Of a stretch of 64,000 bases of DNA, positions 50,539 to 59,763 are shown piece after piece. This stretch comes from Onstottus_B arcticum (GTDB lineage Bacteria; Acidobacteriota; Blastocatellia; UBA7656), in the NCBI GenBank assembly GCA_038040485.1, contig JBBPIE010000011.1, positions 1 through 64,000 on the forward strand. The letters are read 5' to 3'. Numbering within the stretch: position 1 is the first letter of the stretch; every line of letters begins with the position of its first letter. The notes beneath the pieces were generated by a model. The model made no database searches. It saw only the letters and a list, made by a program, of their open reading frames with translations, and had not been told where the DNA came from. The translations under genes and the position numbers were made by a program.

Positions 50539-53500
50539 TCATGGCAACTCGCGAAGGCTCTTTAAAGGAACCAGCCTCTCTTGAGGCTTAACCTTCACCC
50601 GTCGTTCTTCGTGAGGCCCGCACACCGCAAGATAGTCACACCACACGCACGCGTCGTGGGCGGGAGCAGCCGGAAGAAAGCCTTCAGCGAGCGCTGCGCC
50701 TACTGTCTCAACCATGATCCCCGCATAGCCGCGCGCGTACTCGTCAAGCGGGACCTCTACCGGCGTATAGTCGCCATCCGCCGTGCAGTAGTACAGCCGC
50801 CCCGATTCGACCGGGCCATCCAGCAACTCCTCGCACGCAAGCGCGTACAAGACCGGCTGCAAGTACTGACCGCCTCCGATGACGACCCCGTCTTTTGCGC
50901 GAGCCTTTCCGGTCTTGTGATCCGTTGCGCGAATCTTGCCCGAAACGTGACGCTCGACAAGATCGATCGAGCCCCTGAGCTTGAGCTTGCCCCCGTCTAT
51001 GATAGGCACCGGATCGGGAACGCTCGCCGGGTCTTCCTCTTCGCGCCCGCGATCCGCGAGCCCGAACCCAAGTTCAAACTTGTAAGGCACCCAACCGTCT
51101 TCCGCGTCGGCCTGGCGGCGAAGCCACTCGCGCAGGTCGGCGCCGATCGCATTGATCCCGTCCTCCCAAACCTTGGTGATTGCAGGCCACAACTTCTCTT
51201 CATAGTCAGCGGCGACTTGCCGGAGCACTTCGTTCACCGTGTCGATCGCGCGCTCGACGTTCTTATGAGTGACCGGCAACTCCTCGGCCGCTCTCAGCAA
51301 AGTCAGCACCTCGTACTGGACCTTATGAAAAAGTGAACCTCGAGTGAGCGGATCCAGCACCTCGAGCGCGGCCGGTTCCTCGCGAGACTGCAGCTTGTGA
51401 ACGGTATTAAGGAAGAACCGATAAGGGCACGCGGCAAAGTTCTGCAGCGCGGTCGGCGAGAATGATCGAGCCGAGAGCTGATGCTGCGCGAGAGCTTCGA
51501 GCGCTGCTTCGTCGGGATCGACCAGACCGTCATAGGGAGTCCACCGCCTGATCCACTTGCGCGACCGGCCGCGCAGCGCACGCGCTAGATAAGGATTCGA
51601 TCCGAGCAGGTAGTGCGCAGTCCCGGCAGTCGTTTCGGGGTCGGCATCCAGTAGCCGTCCAAGCAAAGCCAGGTCGTATTCGGCTTCGTCGATTGCGTCG
51701 GTGGCCAGCTCTGGCGCGGGCCAGCCGAGTCTTCCGCTCGAACCTGACTCCGCGCGCGTGCTTAGTTCATCGAAGCCGGTCAGCTCGCCTTCAGCCGCGC
51801 GCAACGCTTCGAGTCCGTAAAAGGAGGGCACACGAGGCCGCGACTGCTGAACATCGATGCGCGGATAAGAAAGATAAGCTCTGTTGTGAGCGGCTCCCAG
51901 AGCCAATCTCAAGGCGAGCCGTTCGTAAGCCACGCGGTCGCGTTGAGTCGTAAGCTCGGCCGAGCCCGCTTCGCGGCGCTCGGCGTCGAGAAGGATCGGG
52001 TCTTCGACGACTTTTCGAGGGAAGAGCTTTTCGGCGAGTCCCGGAACAAACACCACGTCGAAGCTCATTCCTCGCGCGGCGTCGGTGGAGCCGACAAACA
52101 CGCAGCCGTACCGCCGCCGGCGAGGAACTACCGCGAGATCGCGAAGGCGCGGCGACAGCACCTGTTGAACTTCGAATAGCTCGACCGGCCCAACGGGCGC
52201 CATCGGCGCAAGCTCTGCCAACACCGCGTTGACGCTTTCCGGTTCACGCAAGGCCGCCGACGCAAGCTCGTTCAACAACGTCAGCCACTCACCCCATTTT
52301 GCGCGCGCAGGAAACGCTGCCAGCTTCTTGATCAGCGGCAGCGCGAACTCGCGCAGATGAATCAGGTCGCGAATGTCCTGGTCAAGCCGGGCAGCTCGGT
52401 TCTCGTCTTCGTCCGCGAGTTCGTCGCGTCGCAGACGAAGTTCGCGTTCGAGCCCGGCGATTCGCCGCTCCCATCTCGCCTCGCTGCCGATGACCGCCGA
52501 CTCGACCAGCAATCGTTCCCACCGCCACGGCGCGCGAAGCGTCCCATCAACCTCCGCCTTGCCCTCCATCTCGGCGGGCAAGGGCGTTCGCTCGAGGTCA
52601 GTTTCTTCGTCGCTTGCGACTTCGATCGTCGCGGAAAGCAAGTCGTGACGAGGCGGAGTCCAGTGATCTTCTGTACCGGGATCTCCGGGGTCGGGCACTT
52701 GTGCAAGGGAGACGTACTCGGCGAACCGCCTGGCCGACAATCCCTCGGACTTGCAGGCAAGCAACGCCAGCAGCGCGCGGCCCGCCGCGTCCGGCCGCGA
52801 AGTCCCGCGCGCGAAGTACGCATCGATGTTTGCGCGGCGAAACGCTTCTTCGAGATGCGAGCCGTACTCAACGGGCGAGCGCAGGAAAACCGCGATCCGA
52901 TCGAACGCGACTCCGTTTGCGGCCTCCCGTTGAATGAACCGCGCGATCTCGACGCACTCGCGCGCCTCGCCGGGCCAGGAGGTCAGCTTCACGGTCGCAT
53001 CAAGTTTCACTGGAACGCCCGATGAGTCTTCGAACAGATGGCGCTTCAACGACGCAAGCGAACTTTTCTGATTTGAATCTTCGGCTTCGATAGCTTTTGT
53101 CTCGAGGGCGCCTTCGAGCCGGCTGATTGTTCGCTCGTCTCCACGCGCGGCTGTCGCAAACACGGCGGGCGCGCGGCTGACGAGCGCCGCGATAAGCTTG
53201 GCTTCGCGCGACGAGGTCAAAGCTACGTCGAGCAGCAGCAGCGGCAGGCCCAGCGAGTGCTGAGCGTTGAGTGATGAGTGTTGAGCAGCGTCTATGGCGG
53301 CTTCGAAGACTGCTGCGCGGTCGGCGATTTTCGCTTCGGCCAGTTCGCGCGCGACTCTTTCGGCGAGAGCAGCGAGATCCGAGCCGCCGCGTGCGAGCTT
53401 GCGTATCGCTCGCGCATCGGCATCATTCATTCGAAGCTCTTCAAGCGTCCGCGCAACCGCGGTCGGGAAACCCGGTCTGGTAGCGACCGGCTCGAAGTAC

Positions 53501-53829
53501 GAGAGCGCACCTTCAGCCAGCAGCAGATGCACGGCTCGCGCGGCGACGGCTGTCAGCGCGAATCCGCTTGCGGGAACGAGCCCCGTGTGCGCGAGCACCG
53601 GCGCCGCGAGGCTTGCAGCGAGATGATTGAGAGTGAAACGAGTCAATCCGAATCGCGCGCCCGACTTGCGCGCCGCCGTGCGGGCGAACTCGTCTCCCGC
53701 TTCGCGAGTTGGAGACACGATCAGGATCTCAGCGTCGGCGGGATAAATGGCAAGCCACTCGGCGGCTGCGGCCAGACGGGCAGCCGTGTCGCGCGCGATG
53801 ACTATTTCAGTCTTGTCACTCTCAGGCAT
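50539..53829 (-). CDS. addB: AddB-like helicase/nuclease subunit, copy 2
   Basis: This 1096-residue AddB-like protein has the helicase-like first half with no clear Walker A, and a C-terminal PD-(D/E)XK nuclease with RGSIDLVERHVSGKIRATDHKTGKA. Iron-sulphur Cys residues are in FAACPYRFFLNTVH and CVWCDYLAVCG. The ATG 53829 is preferred; the longer frame from 54018 lies inside an inverted repeat. A GAGTGTT 7-nt array (53255-53289) adds QHSSLNAQHSLG in frame. It precedes addA2 and follows dnaE2. Confidence 0.86.
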   Translation of the reverse strand: MPESDKTEIVIARDTAARLAAAAEWLAIYPADAEILIVSPTREAGDEFARTAARKSGARFGLTRFTLNHLAASLAAPVLAHTGLVPASGFALTAVAARAVHLLLAEGALSYFEPVATRPGFPTAVARTLEELRMNDADARAIRKLARGGSDLAALAERVARELAEAKIADRAAVFEAAIDAAQHSSLNAQHSLGLPLLLLDVALTSSREAKLIAALVSRAPAVFATAARGDERTISRLEGALETKAIEAEDSNQKSSLASLKRHLFEDSSGVPVKLDATVKLTSWPGEARECVEIARFIQREAANGVAFDRIAVFLRSPVEYGSHLEEAFRRANIDAYFARGTSRPDAAGRALLALLACKSEGLSARRFAEYVSLAQVPDPGDPGTEDHWTPPRHDLLSATIEVASDEETDLERTPLPAEMEGKAEVDGTLRAPWRWERLLVESAVIGSEARWERRIAGLERELRLRRDELADEDENRAARLDQDIRDLIHLREFALPLIKKLAAFPARAKWGEWLTLLNELASAALREPESVNAVLAELAPMAPVGPVELFEVQQVLSPRLRDLAVVPRRRRYGCVFVGSTDAARGMSFDVVFVPGLAEKLFPRKVVEDPILLDAERREAGSAELTTQRDRVAYERLALRLALGAAHNRAYLSYPRIDVQQSRPRVPSFYGLEALRAAEGELTGFDELSTRAESGSSGRLGWPAPELATDAIDEAEYDLALLGRLLDADPETTAGTAHYLLGSNPYLARALRGRSRKWIRRWTPYDGLVDPDEAALEALAQHQLSARSFSPTALQNFAACPYRFFLNTVHKLQSREEPAALEVLDPLTRGSLFHKVQYEVLTLLRAAEELPVTHKNVERAIDTVNEVLRQVAADYEEKLWPAITKVWEDGINAIGADLREWLRRQADAEDGWVPYKFELGFGLADRGREEEDPASVPDPVPIIDGGKLKLRGSIDLVERHVSGKIRATDHKTGKARAKDGVVIGGGQYLQPVLYALACEELLDGPVESGRLYYCTADGDYTPVEVPLDEYARGYAGIMVETVGAALAEGFLPAAPAHDACVWCDYLAVCGPHEERRVKVKPQERLVPLKSLRELP

Positions 53830-53912
53830 GTTCGGTAAAGACGAATGGCCAATTACGGCTAGTATGATAACAACCGACCAAGCCAGGCGAAACTCGCGTG
53901 CGAGTCTTTGAT

Positions 53913-54032
53913 TGTAGGGGCAGGGCTTGTCCCTGCCCGGATCGCCGAAGGCGATGATGTTCTTGTGGTTTGGTTGATTCGATTGGCATTGCGCTTCGCG
54001 CAATCCGGGCAGGGACAAGCCCTGCCCCTACA
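53913..54032. repeat. REP-type inverted repeat at dnaE2 3' end
   Basis: Perfect 30-nt arms (53913-53942 and 54003-54032; core GGGCAGGGCTTGTCCCTGCC) around a 60-nt spacer. Each arm can itself form a hairpin. It directly abuts the dnaE2 stop codon and may act as a terminator or message stabiliser. Confidence 0.8.
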
Positions 54033-57000
54033 TCAATGGAAATCGCGCGAGGGTATAGCTTCGGTCGTGAATTCGAGCGGGCGGATGCGGCCGGCTTTTA
54101 CGTGAATAACACCGTCCTGATTCTGAAGCACGCCGTCTATCAGAAGCAGTGGATAGTTCACCAACACCTCTCGATTGCGATCGAACACACTCGGAGTCAC
54201 GATGATGTTGGCGATGCCGGTTTCGTCTTCCATGCTCAGGAACATAAATCCTTTTGCGGTGCCGGGCCGCTGGCGAACGATGATCCATCCTGCTACCGTC
54301 ACCGGCCGGCCGTTGCGAATCTCGCGCAAGTCGATTGCTCGGGTCACTCCAAGCTTGTTCAGCTCCTCACGCCTGTAAGCCATCGGGTGCCGCCCAATCG
54401 TAAGCCCCGTCCCGCGATAGTCCGCCGTCAACCGCTCTTCTATCGTCATCTGTTCGAGAGGAGAAGAGGAGGTCGATTTTGGATTTTGGATTTTGGATTT
54501 TGGATTGAGGTCGATAGCATCGGTTTCTGTTTGGTCGCGAAGCAAGGGGCCGGCAGGCCGCGCGGCTCGTTCGACTTGCCAGAGCGCGGAACGACGGTGA
54601 AGGGACTGCGATTTTGGATTTTGGATTTTGGATTTTGGATTGGCGCACGCTTCTGACTTCTGATCTCTGACTTCTGACCTCTGACTTCTGACCTCCGACC
54701 TCTGACCACTGCCGATGAAATTCAGAGCGCCGACTTCTGCAAGCTTCCTCAGTTCGTTCTTGTGAAGCTCGGGCACTCGGTTGTGCAAATCGTCAACGTC
54801 GGTAAAGGGACGTCGCGCGCGCTCTCTCTCAACCGCGCGCGCGGCTTCCTCTCGAAGCCCTTTCACGTATCGCATCCCGAGCCGCAGGTAGGGGTTGGGT
54901 GTTGGCGGCGGGGTGCTGGCATGGGGTACGGGGGTTAGGGGTTGGGGGTTGGCCAAGAACGACGCGCGAGGTTCATGAACCGACTCGGATGTTGACTCGT
55001 CAACAAAGCCGTCTCCTGACCTCTGACTTCTGACTTCTGCCCTCTGACCTCTGACTTCTGACCTCTGCCCTCTGACCTCTGCCCTCTGACCTCTGCCCTC
55101 TGACTCTTCTATCGTGCATTCCCAGTTCGAGCGAGTCACATCGACAGGCAGCACCTTCAAGCCGTGCCGCTGCGCATCTTTGATAAGAGTCGCGGGTTGA
55201 TAAAACCCCATCGGCTGGTTGTTCAAGAGCGCCGCGGTGAACGCAGCGAGATAGTGGCACTTCAAGTACGCGCTTGCGTAAGCGATCAACGCGAAGCTCG
55301 CCGCGTGCGATTCGGGAAACCCATAAAGCGCAAACGATGTGATCGCTTGGACGATCGAGTCCTGAGCTTTGCCGGTTATGCCGTTGTGCGCCATCCCGCG
55401 CCGAAGCTTGATCTCGATCTCAGCCATGCGCGCTTCCGAGCGCTTGAAGCCCATCGCCCGCCTCAACTCTTCAGCTTCGCCTCCGGTGAAGCCGGCAGCG
55501 ATCATCGCTATGCGCAACAACTGCTCCTGGAACAGCGGCACTCCGAGCGTGCGCCTCAAGACCGGCTCGAGCGAAGGATGCAGGCAGGTCAGTTCTTCGC
55601 GGCCGAGCCGGCGGTTCAAATAAGGATGAACCATGTTGCCGACGATCGGGCCGGGGCGAATGATCGCGACCTGAACGACTATGTCGTAGAACTTCATGGG
55701 CCGCAGCCTCGGGAGACACGACATCTGCGCGCGGCTTTCAACCTGAAACAACCCGATCGTGTCGGCCTTTTGAAGCGCGGCGTACACCTCGGGATCGTCC
55801 TGGGGAAGATGCGCGAGATCGACTTGTTCATCGTAATGGTCGGTTATCAACTGAAGCGTTTCTTCAATCGCCGCCATCATCCCAAGCCCGAGCAGGTCTA
55901 CTTTGATGATGCCCATGTCGGCGCAGTCTTCTTTGTCCCACTGAACGACTACGCGGCCGGGCATCGACGCCGGTTCGAGCGGGACCACGGAATCGAGATG
56001 CCCCTGACAAATCACCATCCCGCCCGAGTGCTGGCCGAGGTGTCGCGGCAAGTCTTGCGCGGCGATATACATCTCGAAGAATTTTCGGATGCGCGGGTCA
56101 TGCAGATCGAGCCCCGCGTCGCGGAACTGGCGCTCGGGCGTGTCCTTCGGGTCTTTCCACTCCCAGGTTCGGACCAGGCTCGAAAGCTTTGTGATCGTCT
56201 CTTCATCGAAGCCCATCACCTTTCCTACTTCACGCGCGGCCGAACGCCCGCGATAGGTGATGACGTTGGCGGTCATCGCCGCGCCGCGCCGGCCGTAGCG
56301 CTCGTAGACGTATTGAATGACACGCTCGCGCTGATCCCCGCTCGGCAGATCCAGATCGATGTCCGGCCACTCGCCGCGTTCTTCCGAGAGAAAGCGCTCG
56401 AATAACAATTCCATCCCGACCGGATCGACTGCGGTAATTCCAAGCGAGTAGCACACCGCGCTGTTGGCAGCCGAGCCCCGGCCCTGGACGAGGATTCGTT
56501 GATCGCGGCAGAAGTTGATGATGTCCCAGACGATCAGAAAGTAACCTTCGAGTTTGAGCTTTTCGATCAGCGTCAGCTCGCGTTCGATCTGCAGCCGCGC
56601 TCGCTCGTATGTCGGCGAGCCATTTTTTCCAGTGTAGCGCCAACGTGCGCCTTCGTCGGTGCGCTTGCGAAGAAACGACGCCATCGTCTCACCCGACGGC
56701 ACCGGATAGCTCGGGAACTCGTAGCCCAAATCTTTAAGAGTGAAGCCGAGCCGCGATGAAAGCTCGCGGGTGTTGTTGATCGCCGCGGGGAGATCGCTGA
56801 AGAGCTGCGACATCACGCGAGCCGGCTTCAAGTGGCGTTCAGAGTTCACCTGAAGCAGGCGGCCCGCGGTGTCGAGCCGCACGTGGTTGCGAATGCAGGT
56901 GAGCACATCGAGAAGCTCGCGGCGGTCTGGGCTTGCGTGACTGACACCGCCCGTCGCCAGCAACGGAAGACGCAACCGGCGGGCGACTTCTATCACCGCG

Positions 57001-57608
57001 TGGTTGCGAGCTTCCTGACGGCGATTGAAATGCCGTCCGAGTTCGGCGTAGACATTGCGTTTGCCGAATATCTCCATCAACCATTGCGCGATATGAGTGG
57101 CTTCATCAATCGCGGCGTGAGGGGTGCCGCGAGCCTCGCTTGAGTGAAGCGCGTGGGCGAGCGGTCCGTCTTCCGCGCCGGTCAAACAGATCAGGCCTTC
57201 GGCATACTCAGCCAGTTCTTCGGGAGTAGCGGCGACCTCGCCTGGCTCTGCGTTCTTGGGAGCGCGAAGCTTCATCAGGGTGATCAAGCGGCAGAGGTTT
57301 TGATAGCCCGTTCGTGTTTCGACCAGCAGCGGAAGCGTGACTGTAGTGAGTGATGAGTGATGAGCGATGAGTGATGAGTGAGCTCCCGCCAGGGATACGG
57401 TTATTTCGGCGCCGATGTGAGCCTGGATCCCGGCTTTCTTTGCGGCCATGTGAAACCGCGGCGCGCCGTAGACTCCGTTGCGGTCGAGGAGCGCCATCGC
57501 TGGAATGTCCAGTTCGGAACAGACGGAGATCAGCTCTTCAGGCAACGACGCGCCTTCAAGAAAGCTGAACGCCGACCTGGAATGCATTTCTGTGTATTGC
57601 TCGGCCAT
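54033..57608 (-). CDS. dnaE2: Error-prone DNA polymerase DnaE2
   Basis: This 1191-residue C-family polymerase has an N-terminal PHP domain (MHSRSAFSFLEGASLPEE), the palm acids PDIDLD (415-420; Asp416 and Asp418), and a C-terminal OB fold (GFMFLSMEDETGIANIIV). It lacks the tau-binding tail of DnaE1 and extends damaged DNA with ImuA and ImuB. In-frame repeat blocks enlarge the region between WECTIEES and YLRLGMRYVKGL, and before LTADYRGTGLTIGRHPM. ATG 57608 starts MAEQYTEMHSRSAF, the standard beginning; a GTG 30 nt upstream is less likely. It follows imuB by 279 nt that include an inverted repeat. Confidence 0.95.
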   Translation of the reverse strand: MAEQYTEMHSRSAFSFLEGASLPEELISVCSELDIPAMALLDRNGVYGAPRFHMAAKKAGIQAHIGAEITVSLAGAHSSLIAHHSSLTTVTLPLLVETRTGYQNLCRLITLMKLRAPKNAEPGEVAATPEELAEYAEGLICLTGAEDGPLAHALHSSEARGTPHAAIDEATHIAQWLMEIFGKRNVYAELGRHFNRRQEARNHAVIEVARRLRLPLLATGGVSHASPDRRELLDVLTCIRNHVRLDTAGRLLQVNSERHLKPARVMSQLFSDLPAAINNTRELSSRLGFTLKDLGYEFPSYPVPSGETMASFLRKRTDEGARWRYTGKNGSPTYERARLQIERELTLIEKLKLEGYFLIVWDIINFCRDQRILVQGRGSAANSAVCYSLGITAVDPVGMELLFERFLSEERGEWPDIDLDLPSGDQRERVIQYVYERYGRRGAAMTANVITYRGRSAAREVGKVMGFDEETITKLSSLVRTWEWKDPKDTPERQFRDAGLDLHDPRIRKFFEMYIAAQDLPRHLGQHSGGMVICQGHLDSVVPLEPASMPGRVVVQWDKEDCADMGIIKVDLLGLGMMAAIEETLQLITDHYDEQVDLAHLPQDDPEVYAALQKADTIGLFQVESRAQMSCLPRLRPMKFYDIVVQVAIIRPGPIVGNMVHPYLNRRLGREELTCLHPSLEPVLRRTLGVPLFQEQLLRIAMIAAGFTGGEAEELRRAMGFKRSEARMAEIEIKLRRGMAHNGITGKAQDSIVQAITSFALYGFPESHAASFALIAYASAYLKCHYLAAFTAALLNNQPMGFYQPATLIKDAQRHGLKVLPVDVTRSNWECTIEESEGRGQRAEVRGQRSEVRGQRAEVRSQRSGDGFVDESTSESVHEPRASFLANPQPLTPVPHASTPPPTPNPYLRLGMRYVKGLREEAARAVERERARRPFTDVDDLHNRVPELHKNELRKLAEVGALNFIGSGQRSEVRSQRSEVRDQKSEACANPKSKIQNPKSQSLHRRSALWQVERAARPAGPLLRDQTETDAIDLNPKSKIQNPKSTSSSPLEQMTIEERLTADYRGTGLTIGRHPMAYRREELNKLGVTRAIDLREIRNGRPVTVAGWIIVRQRPGTAKGFMFLSMEDETGIANIIVTPSVFDRNREVLVNYPLLLIDGVLQNQDGVIHVKAGRIRPLEFTTEAIPSRDFH
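54475..54708. repeat. 7-nt arrays in dnaE2 C-terminal part
   Basis: Runs of GGATTTT at 54475-54507 and 54610-54642, and of TTCTGAC/CTCTGAC at 54649-54708. Translated in frame they give NPKSKIQ and RSEVRGQ repeats in the protein. Confidence 0.88.
54889..55107. repeat. 7-nt arrays in dnaE2 middle part
   Basis: Runs of GGGTTGG-like units at 54889-54952 and about thirteen CTCTGAC/CTCTGCC units at 55013-55107. They add PQPLTPV and GQRAEVR type repeats between conserved parts of the polymerase. Another short array (GTGATGA) lies at 57346-57382 near its N-terminus. Confidence 0.88.
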
Positions 57609-57639
57609 GTTCAACAACCGATTTGCTCGATGGCACACC

Positions 57640-57850
57640 CACCCTCAATCCCGAAGGGATGGCGGTGTAAAGCCACGGGTGAGTCCGCGAACCCGTGGAA
57701 CCAACGGCACGGACACCGAGCCCCCAGAGGGGCGGCGGAAAATTGACGACCTCGCCTCGGTCCGTCACCCGCTTTGCGGGTTCAACCCTCCATCAAACTA
57801 GCCACGGGTTCGCGGACTCACCCGTGGCTTTATCCCTTCACCCCTTGCGG
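57640..57850. repeat. Inverted repeat between dnaE2 and imuB
   Basis: Arms GCCACGGGTGAGTCCGCG and inverse (57671-57698 and 57802-57829), with matching outer CCCGAAGGGAT-like parts. A further copy is at 63905-63932. The element separates two genes usually directly joined. Confidence 0.8.
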
Positions 57851-57887
57851 GGTTCAGAACCACTAACCACTGACCACCGGCCATCGC

Positions 57888-59366
57888 TCAGTCATACACT
57901 CCTTCAACAAACCACAAGCCGCTCTGGGTCTCCTGATACAGGCGGTACAGCACTTTTGAATCGCCAACCGCCACGTCCCATTCAGCGCGGTCCCATCTTT
58001 CTTTCAACCACCACTCACCCGAAGTGCGCCACGGCCCGGCTGCTCTCAAAACCTTGCCGCTGATGCTTCGACCGGTAGCCGGACTCCGCGCGCTGATTCG
58101 AGTCGGACGTCCCGATACCGATTCGACTTTCGCGCGCAGCGGGGGCCGAAACACCCTGAAGCCGAGACGGAATTGCGAATTGCGGATTGGGGATCTCGAA
58201 TTTTGGATTTTGGATTTTGGATTTTGGATTGCGCGCTGTGGTTGCGAGCTACGTTTTCGACTCGTCGAGTTTCCTTCGCGTGCGCGTCCTTTGGTGATAG
58301 TCGGTCGCTTCACGCCAAAGCGTTTCATTCTAAAAGCTCCCGGGCGATGGGTGTCCATCAGTTCAGGTGAACCGATGTTGCCGGCTCCAACCAGTTTCAC
58401 AAGCCGCGCTATCGTCAGCTCGAGTTTCTCGGGCTCGGGTGCCAGCGGCTGGAACAATCCTTTTTGAATCGAGCGAGGCGGGGCGGGTTCGGCCGCGATC
58501 GAAACGGCAGTGATCGCGGACTGAGGCGGATGCGATTCTATGTCCAGCATCAGCAGCTTCAAAAAAGTTCGCGGGTCGCGCATCGCGATGGGCAACCGCA
58601 ACAAGCGCTCGCACTCGGTTCGGTCTTCAAGCTTGAGCCGGACCTTTAATTCATTGGCGGCCAGCGCGTATGTGTTCAGAGTCGCGCAGAGTTGATTCAA
58701 CAATCGCGACAGGATAAACGATAGCGGTTCGAGCAGCTCAACCGGATCGTCCAACTCGAGGGATCTCTCGAAGACCGGCGCCTGTTTTTTTAGAAGAAGC
58801 GGGCGAGTGTTTGTGCCGCGGGCGAGCTTCTGAAGCTTGACGCCAATCGGTCCCAGGCGCTGGGCGATGCCGGCTTCGGGCAGCGCAGCCAGTTCGCGAA
58901 ACGTGCGGACTCCCCATGTCTCGAGCGTTTCAAGCGCGTCGGTCAGAGCACGAGCTTCGTTGATCTCCTTTGGCGATTTTGGATTTTGGATTTTGGATTT
59001 TGGATTGGTGCGGCGCGGTCGGTGAGCCAATCCAAAATCAATCGCTGCTCTCACCGGCAAATCGCCGAGCCGTTTCAACTCTTCACCTGCGGGGATGACG
59101 GTTACGCCGTTGAAAGCTCTCGCGGCGTGAATGGCCGCATCAGGGTTTGAAGCTACGGCGACGTTGGCTTTGATTCCGAGACGCGCAGCCTGCCGGGCTA
59201 TCGCGATGGCGGTGTCGCGCGGCGGCCCGAACAACATCTCGCAGCCTTCGATATCGAGCGTGACGGTGTCGCAAGCGGTTTCTTCCACCTTGGGCGAGAA
59301 CCCGTAGGCCAGCTCTACGAGCGCCGAATAATCACAGACACCGATGGCGTAAACACAAGCAAACAT
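57888..59366 (-). CDS. imuB: ImuB-type Y-family polymerase homologue
   Basis: The 492-residue protein matches ImuB: YGFSPKVEETACDTVTLDIEGCEMLFGPP, WGVRTFRELAALPEAGIAQRLG, and a C-terminal GEWWLKERWDRAEWDVAVGD segment. ImuB bridges ImuA, DnaE2 and the beta clamp and lacks polymerase activity. The N-terminal MFACVY is as expected, but it is followed directly by SALVELAYGFSP; about 70-90 residues of the usual palm region appear absent. Two 7-nt arrays (58170-58232 and 58974-59007) add NPKSKIQ repeats. An SOS-type promoter lies just upstream. The ATG at 59366 is supported by it. Confidence 0.9.
   Translation of the reverse strand: MFACVYAIGVCDYSALVELAYGFSPKVEETACDTVTLDIEGCEMLFGPPRDTAIAIARQAARLGIKANVAVASNPDAAIHAARAFNGVTVIPAGEELKRLGDLPVRAAIDFGLAHRPRRTNPKSKIQNPKSPKEINEARALTDALETLETWGVRTFRELAALPEAGIAQRLGPIGVKLQKLARGTNTRPLLLKKQAPVFERSLELDDPVELLEPLSFILSRLLNQLCATLNTYALAANELKVRLKLEDRTECERLLRLPIAMRDPRTFLKLLMLDIESHPPQSAITAVSIAAEPAPPRSIQKGLFQPLAPEPEKLELTIARLVKLVGAGNIGSPELMDTHRPGAFRMKRFGVKRPTITKGRAREGNSTSRKRSSQPQRAIQNPKSKIQNSRSPIRNSQFRLGFRVFRPPLRAKVESVSGRPTRISARSPATGRSISGKVLRAAGPWRTSGEWWLKERWDRAEWDVAVGDSKVLYRLYQETQSGLWFVEGVYD
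58170..58232. repeat. Nine 7-nt units in imuB
   Basis: GAATTGC, GAATTGC, GGATTGG, GGATCTC, GAATTTT, GGATTTT (x3), GGATTGC run in phase through the coding frame. Different unit families share one 7-nt register. Confidence 0.85.
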
Positions 59367-59396
59367 ATCGGGGGTTCCTGCCCGTCTCGAAAATCA

Positions 59397-59431
59397 ATCG
59401 AAGATATACGAAAATATACGAAGATAGTCAA
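59397..59431 (-). promoter_or_regulatory. SOS-type promoter/operator for imuB
   Basis: On the minus strand: -35 TTGACT (59431-59426), 17-nt spacer, -10 TATATC (59408-59403). Three tandem 10-bp units (TCGAAGATA, TACGAAAATA, TACGAAGATA on the plus strand) give TTCG-N6-TTCG direct repeats that straddle the -10. The imuB ATG is about 37 nt downstream of the -10. Confidence 0.85.
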
Positions 59432-59544
59432 GGGTGATTTTGTGAGGTTATGATCTTCGAGCAGGGCGGTAGGCGGTTCGAAGGCAAGTAAGATGGGTGA
59501 GTTCAGAGCGCAGATGGAAGGGTGTCGGGTCTTGCCGGCAGCCA

Positions 59545-59763
59545 CTACTCAAATTCCGACCGAGGTATACCGCTCTGCCGAATGATCGAAAGCAAAGTTC
59601 CGATCTTGATCTCCGAATGATCTGGGACTGGGACGGTCACGGTCGTGCCACCGCCCCTTTGTTGCATGACGATGTGACTTCCGCGCTGCCGAATCTGAGT
59701 GAAGCCATGCGCCTCCAGAATCCGGCACACCTCTCGGCCTGAAAGAACTCGAAGCTTACCCAT
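59545..59763 (-). CDS. hicA: HicA-type mRNA interferase toxin
   Basis: The 72-residue HicA toxin has the double-stranded RNA-binding fold with catalytic His30 in RQRGSHIVMQQ, and the tail EIKIGTLLSIIRQSGIPRSEF. HicA cleaves mRNA until bound by HicB. It lies downstream of hicB and overlaps it by 8 nt. The pair sits between imuB and the amidohydrolase. Confidence 0.93.
   Translation of the reverse strand: MGKLRVLSGREVCRILEAHGFTQIRQRGSHIVMQQRGGGTTVTVPVPDHSEIKIGTLLSIIRQSGIPRSEFE

Noticed and set aside
55164..56405. 413-aa plus-strand frame over dnaE2
   Set aside because: Antisense shadow of dnaE2.
57671..57829. tRNA-like or attachment-site fold in the GC-rich hairpin region
   Set aside because: The text GGTTCAACCC resembles a T arm, but no anticodon arm or acceptor stem can be formed; it is an inverted repeat.
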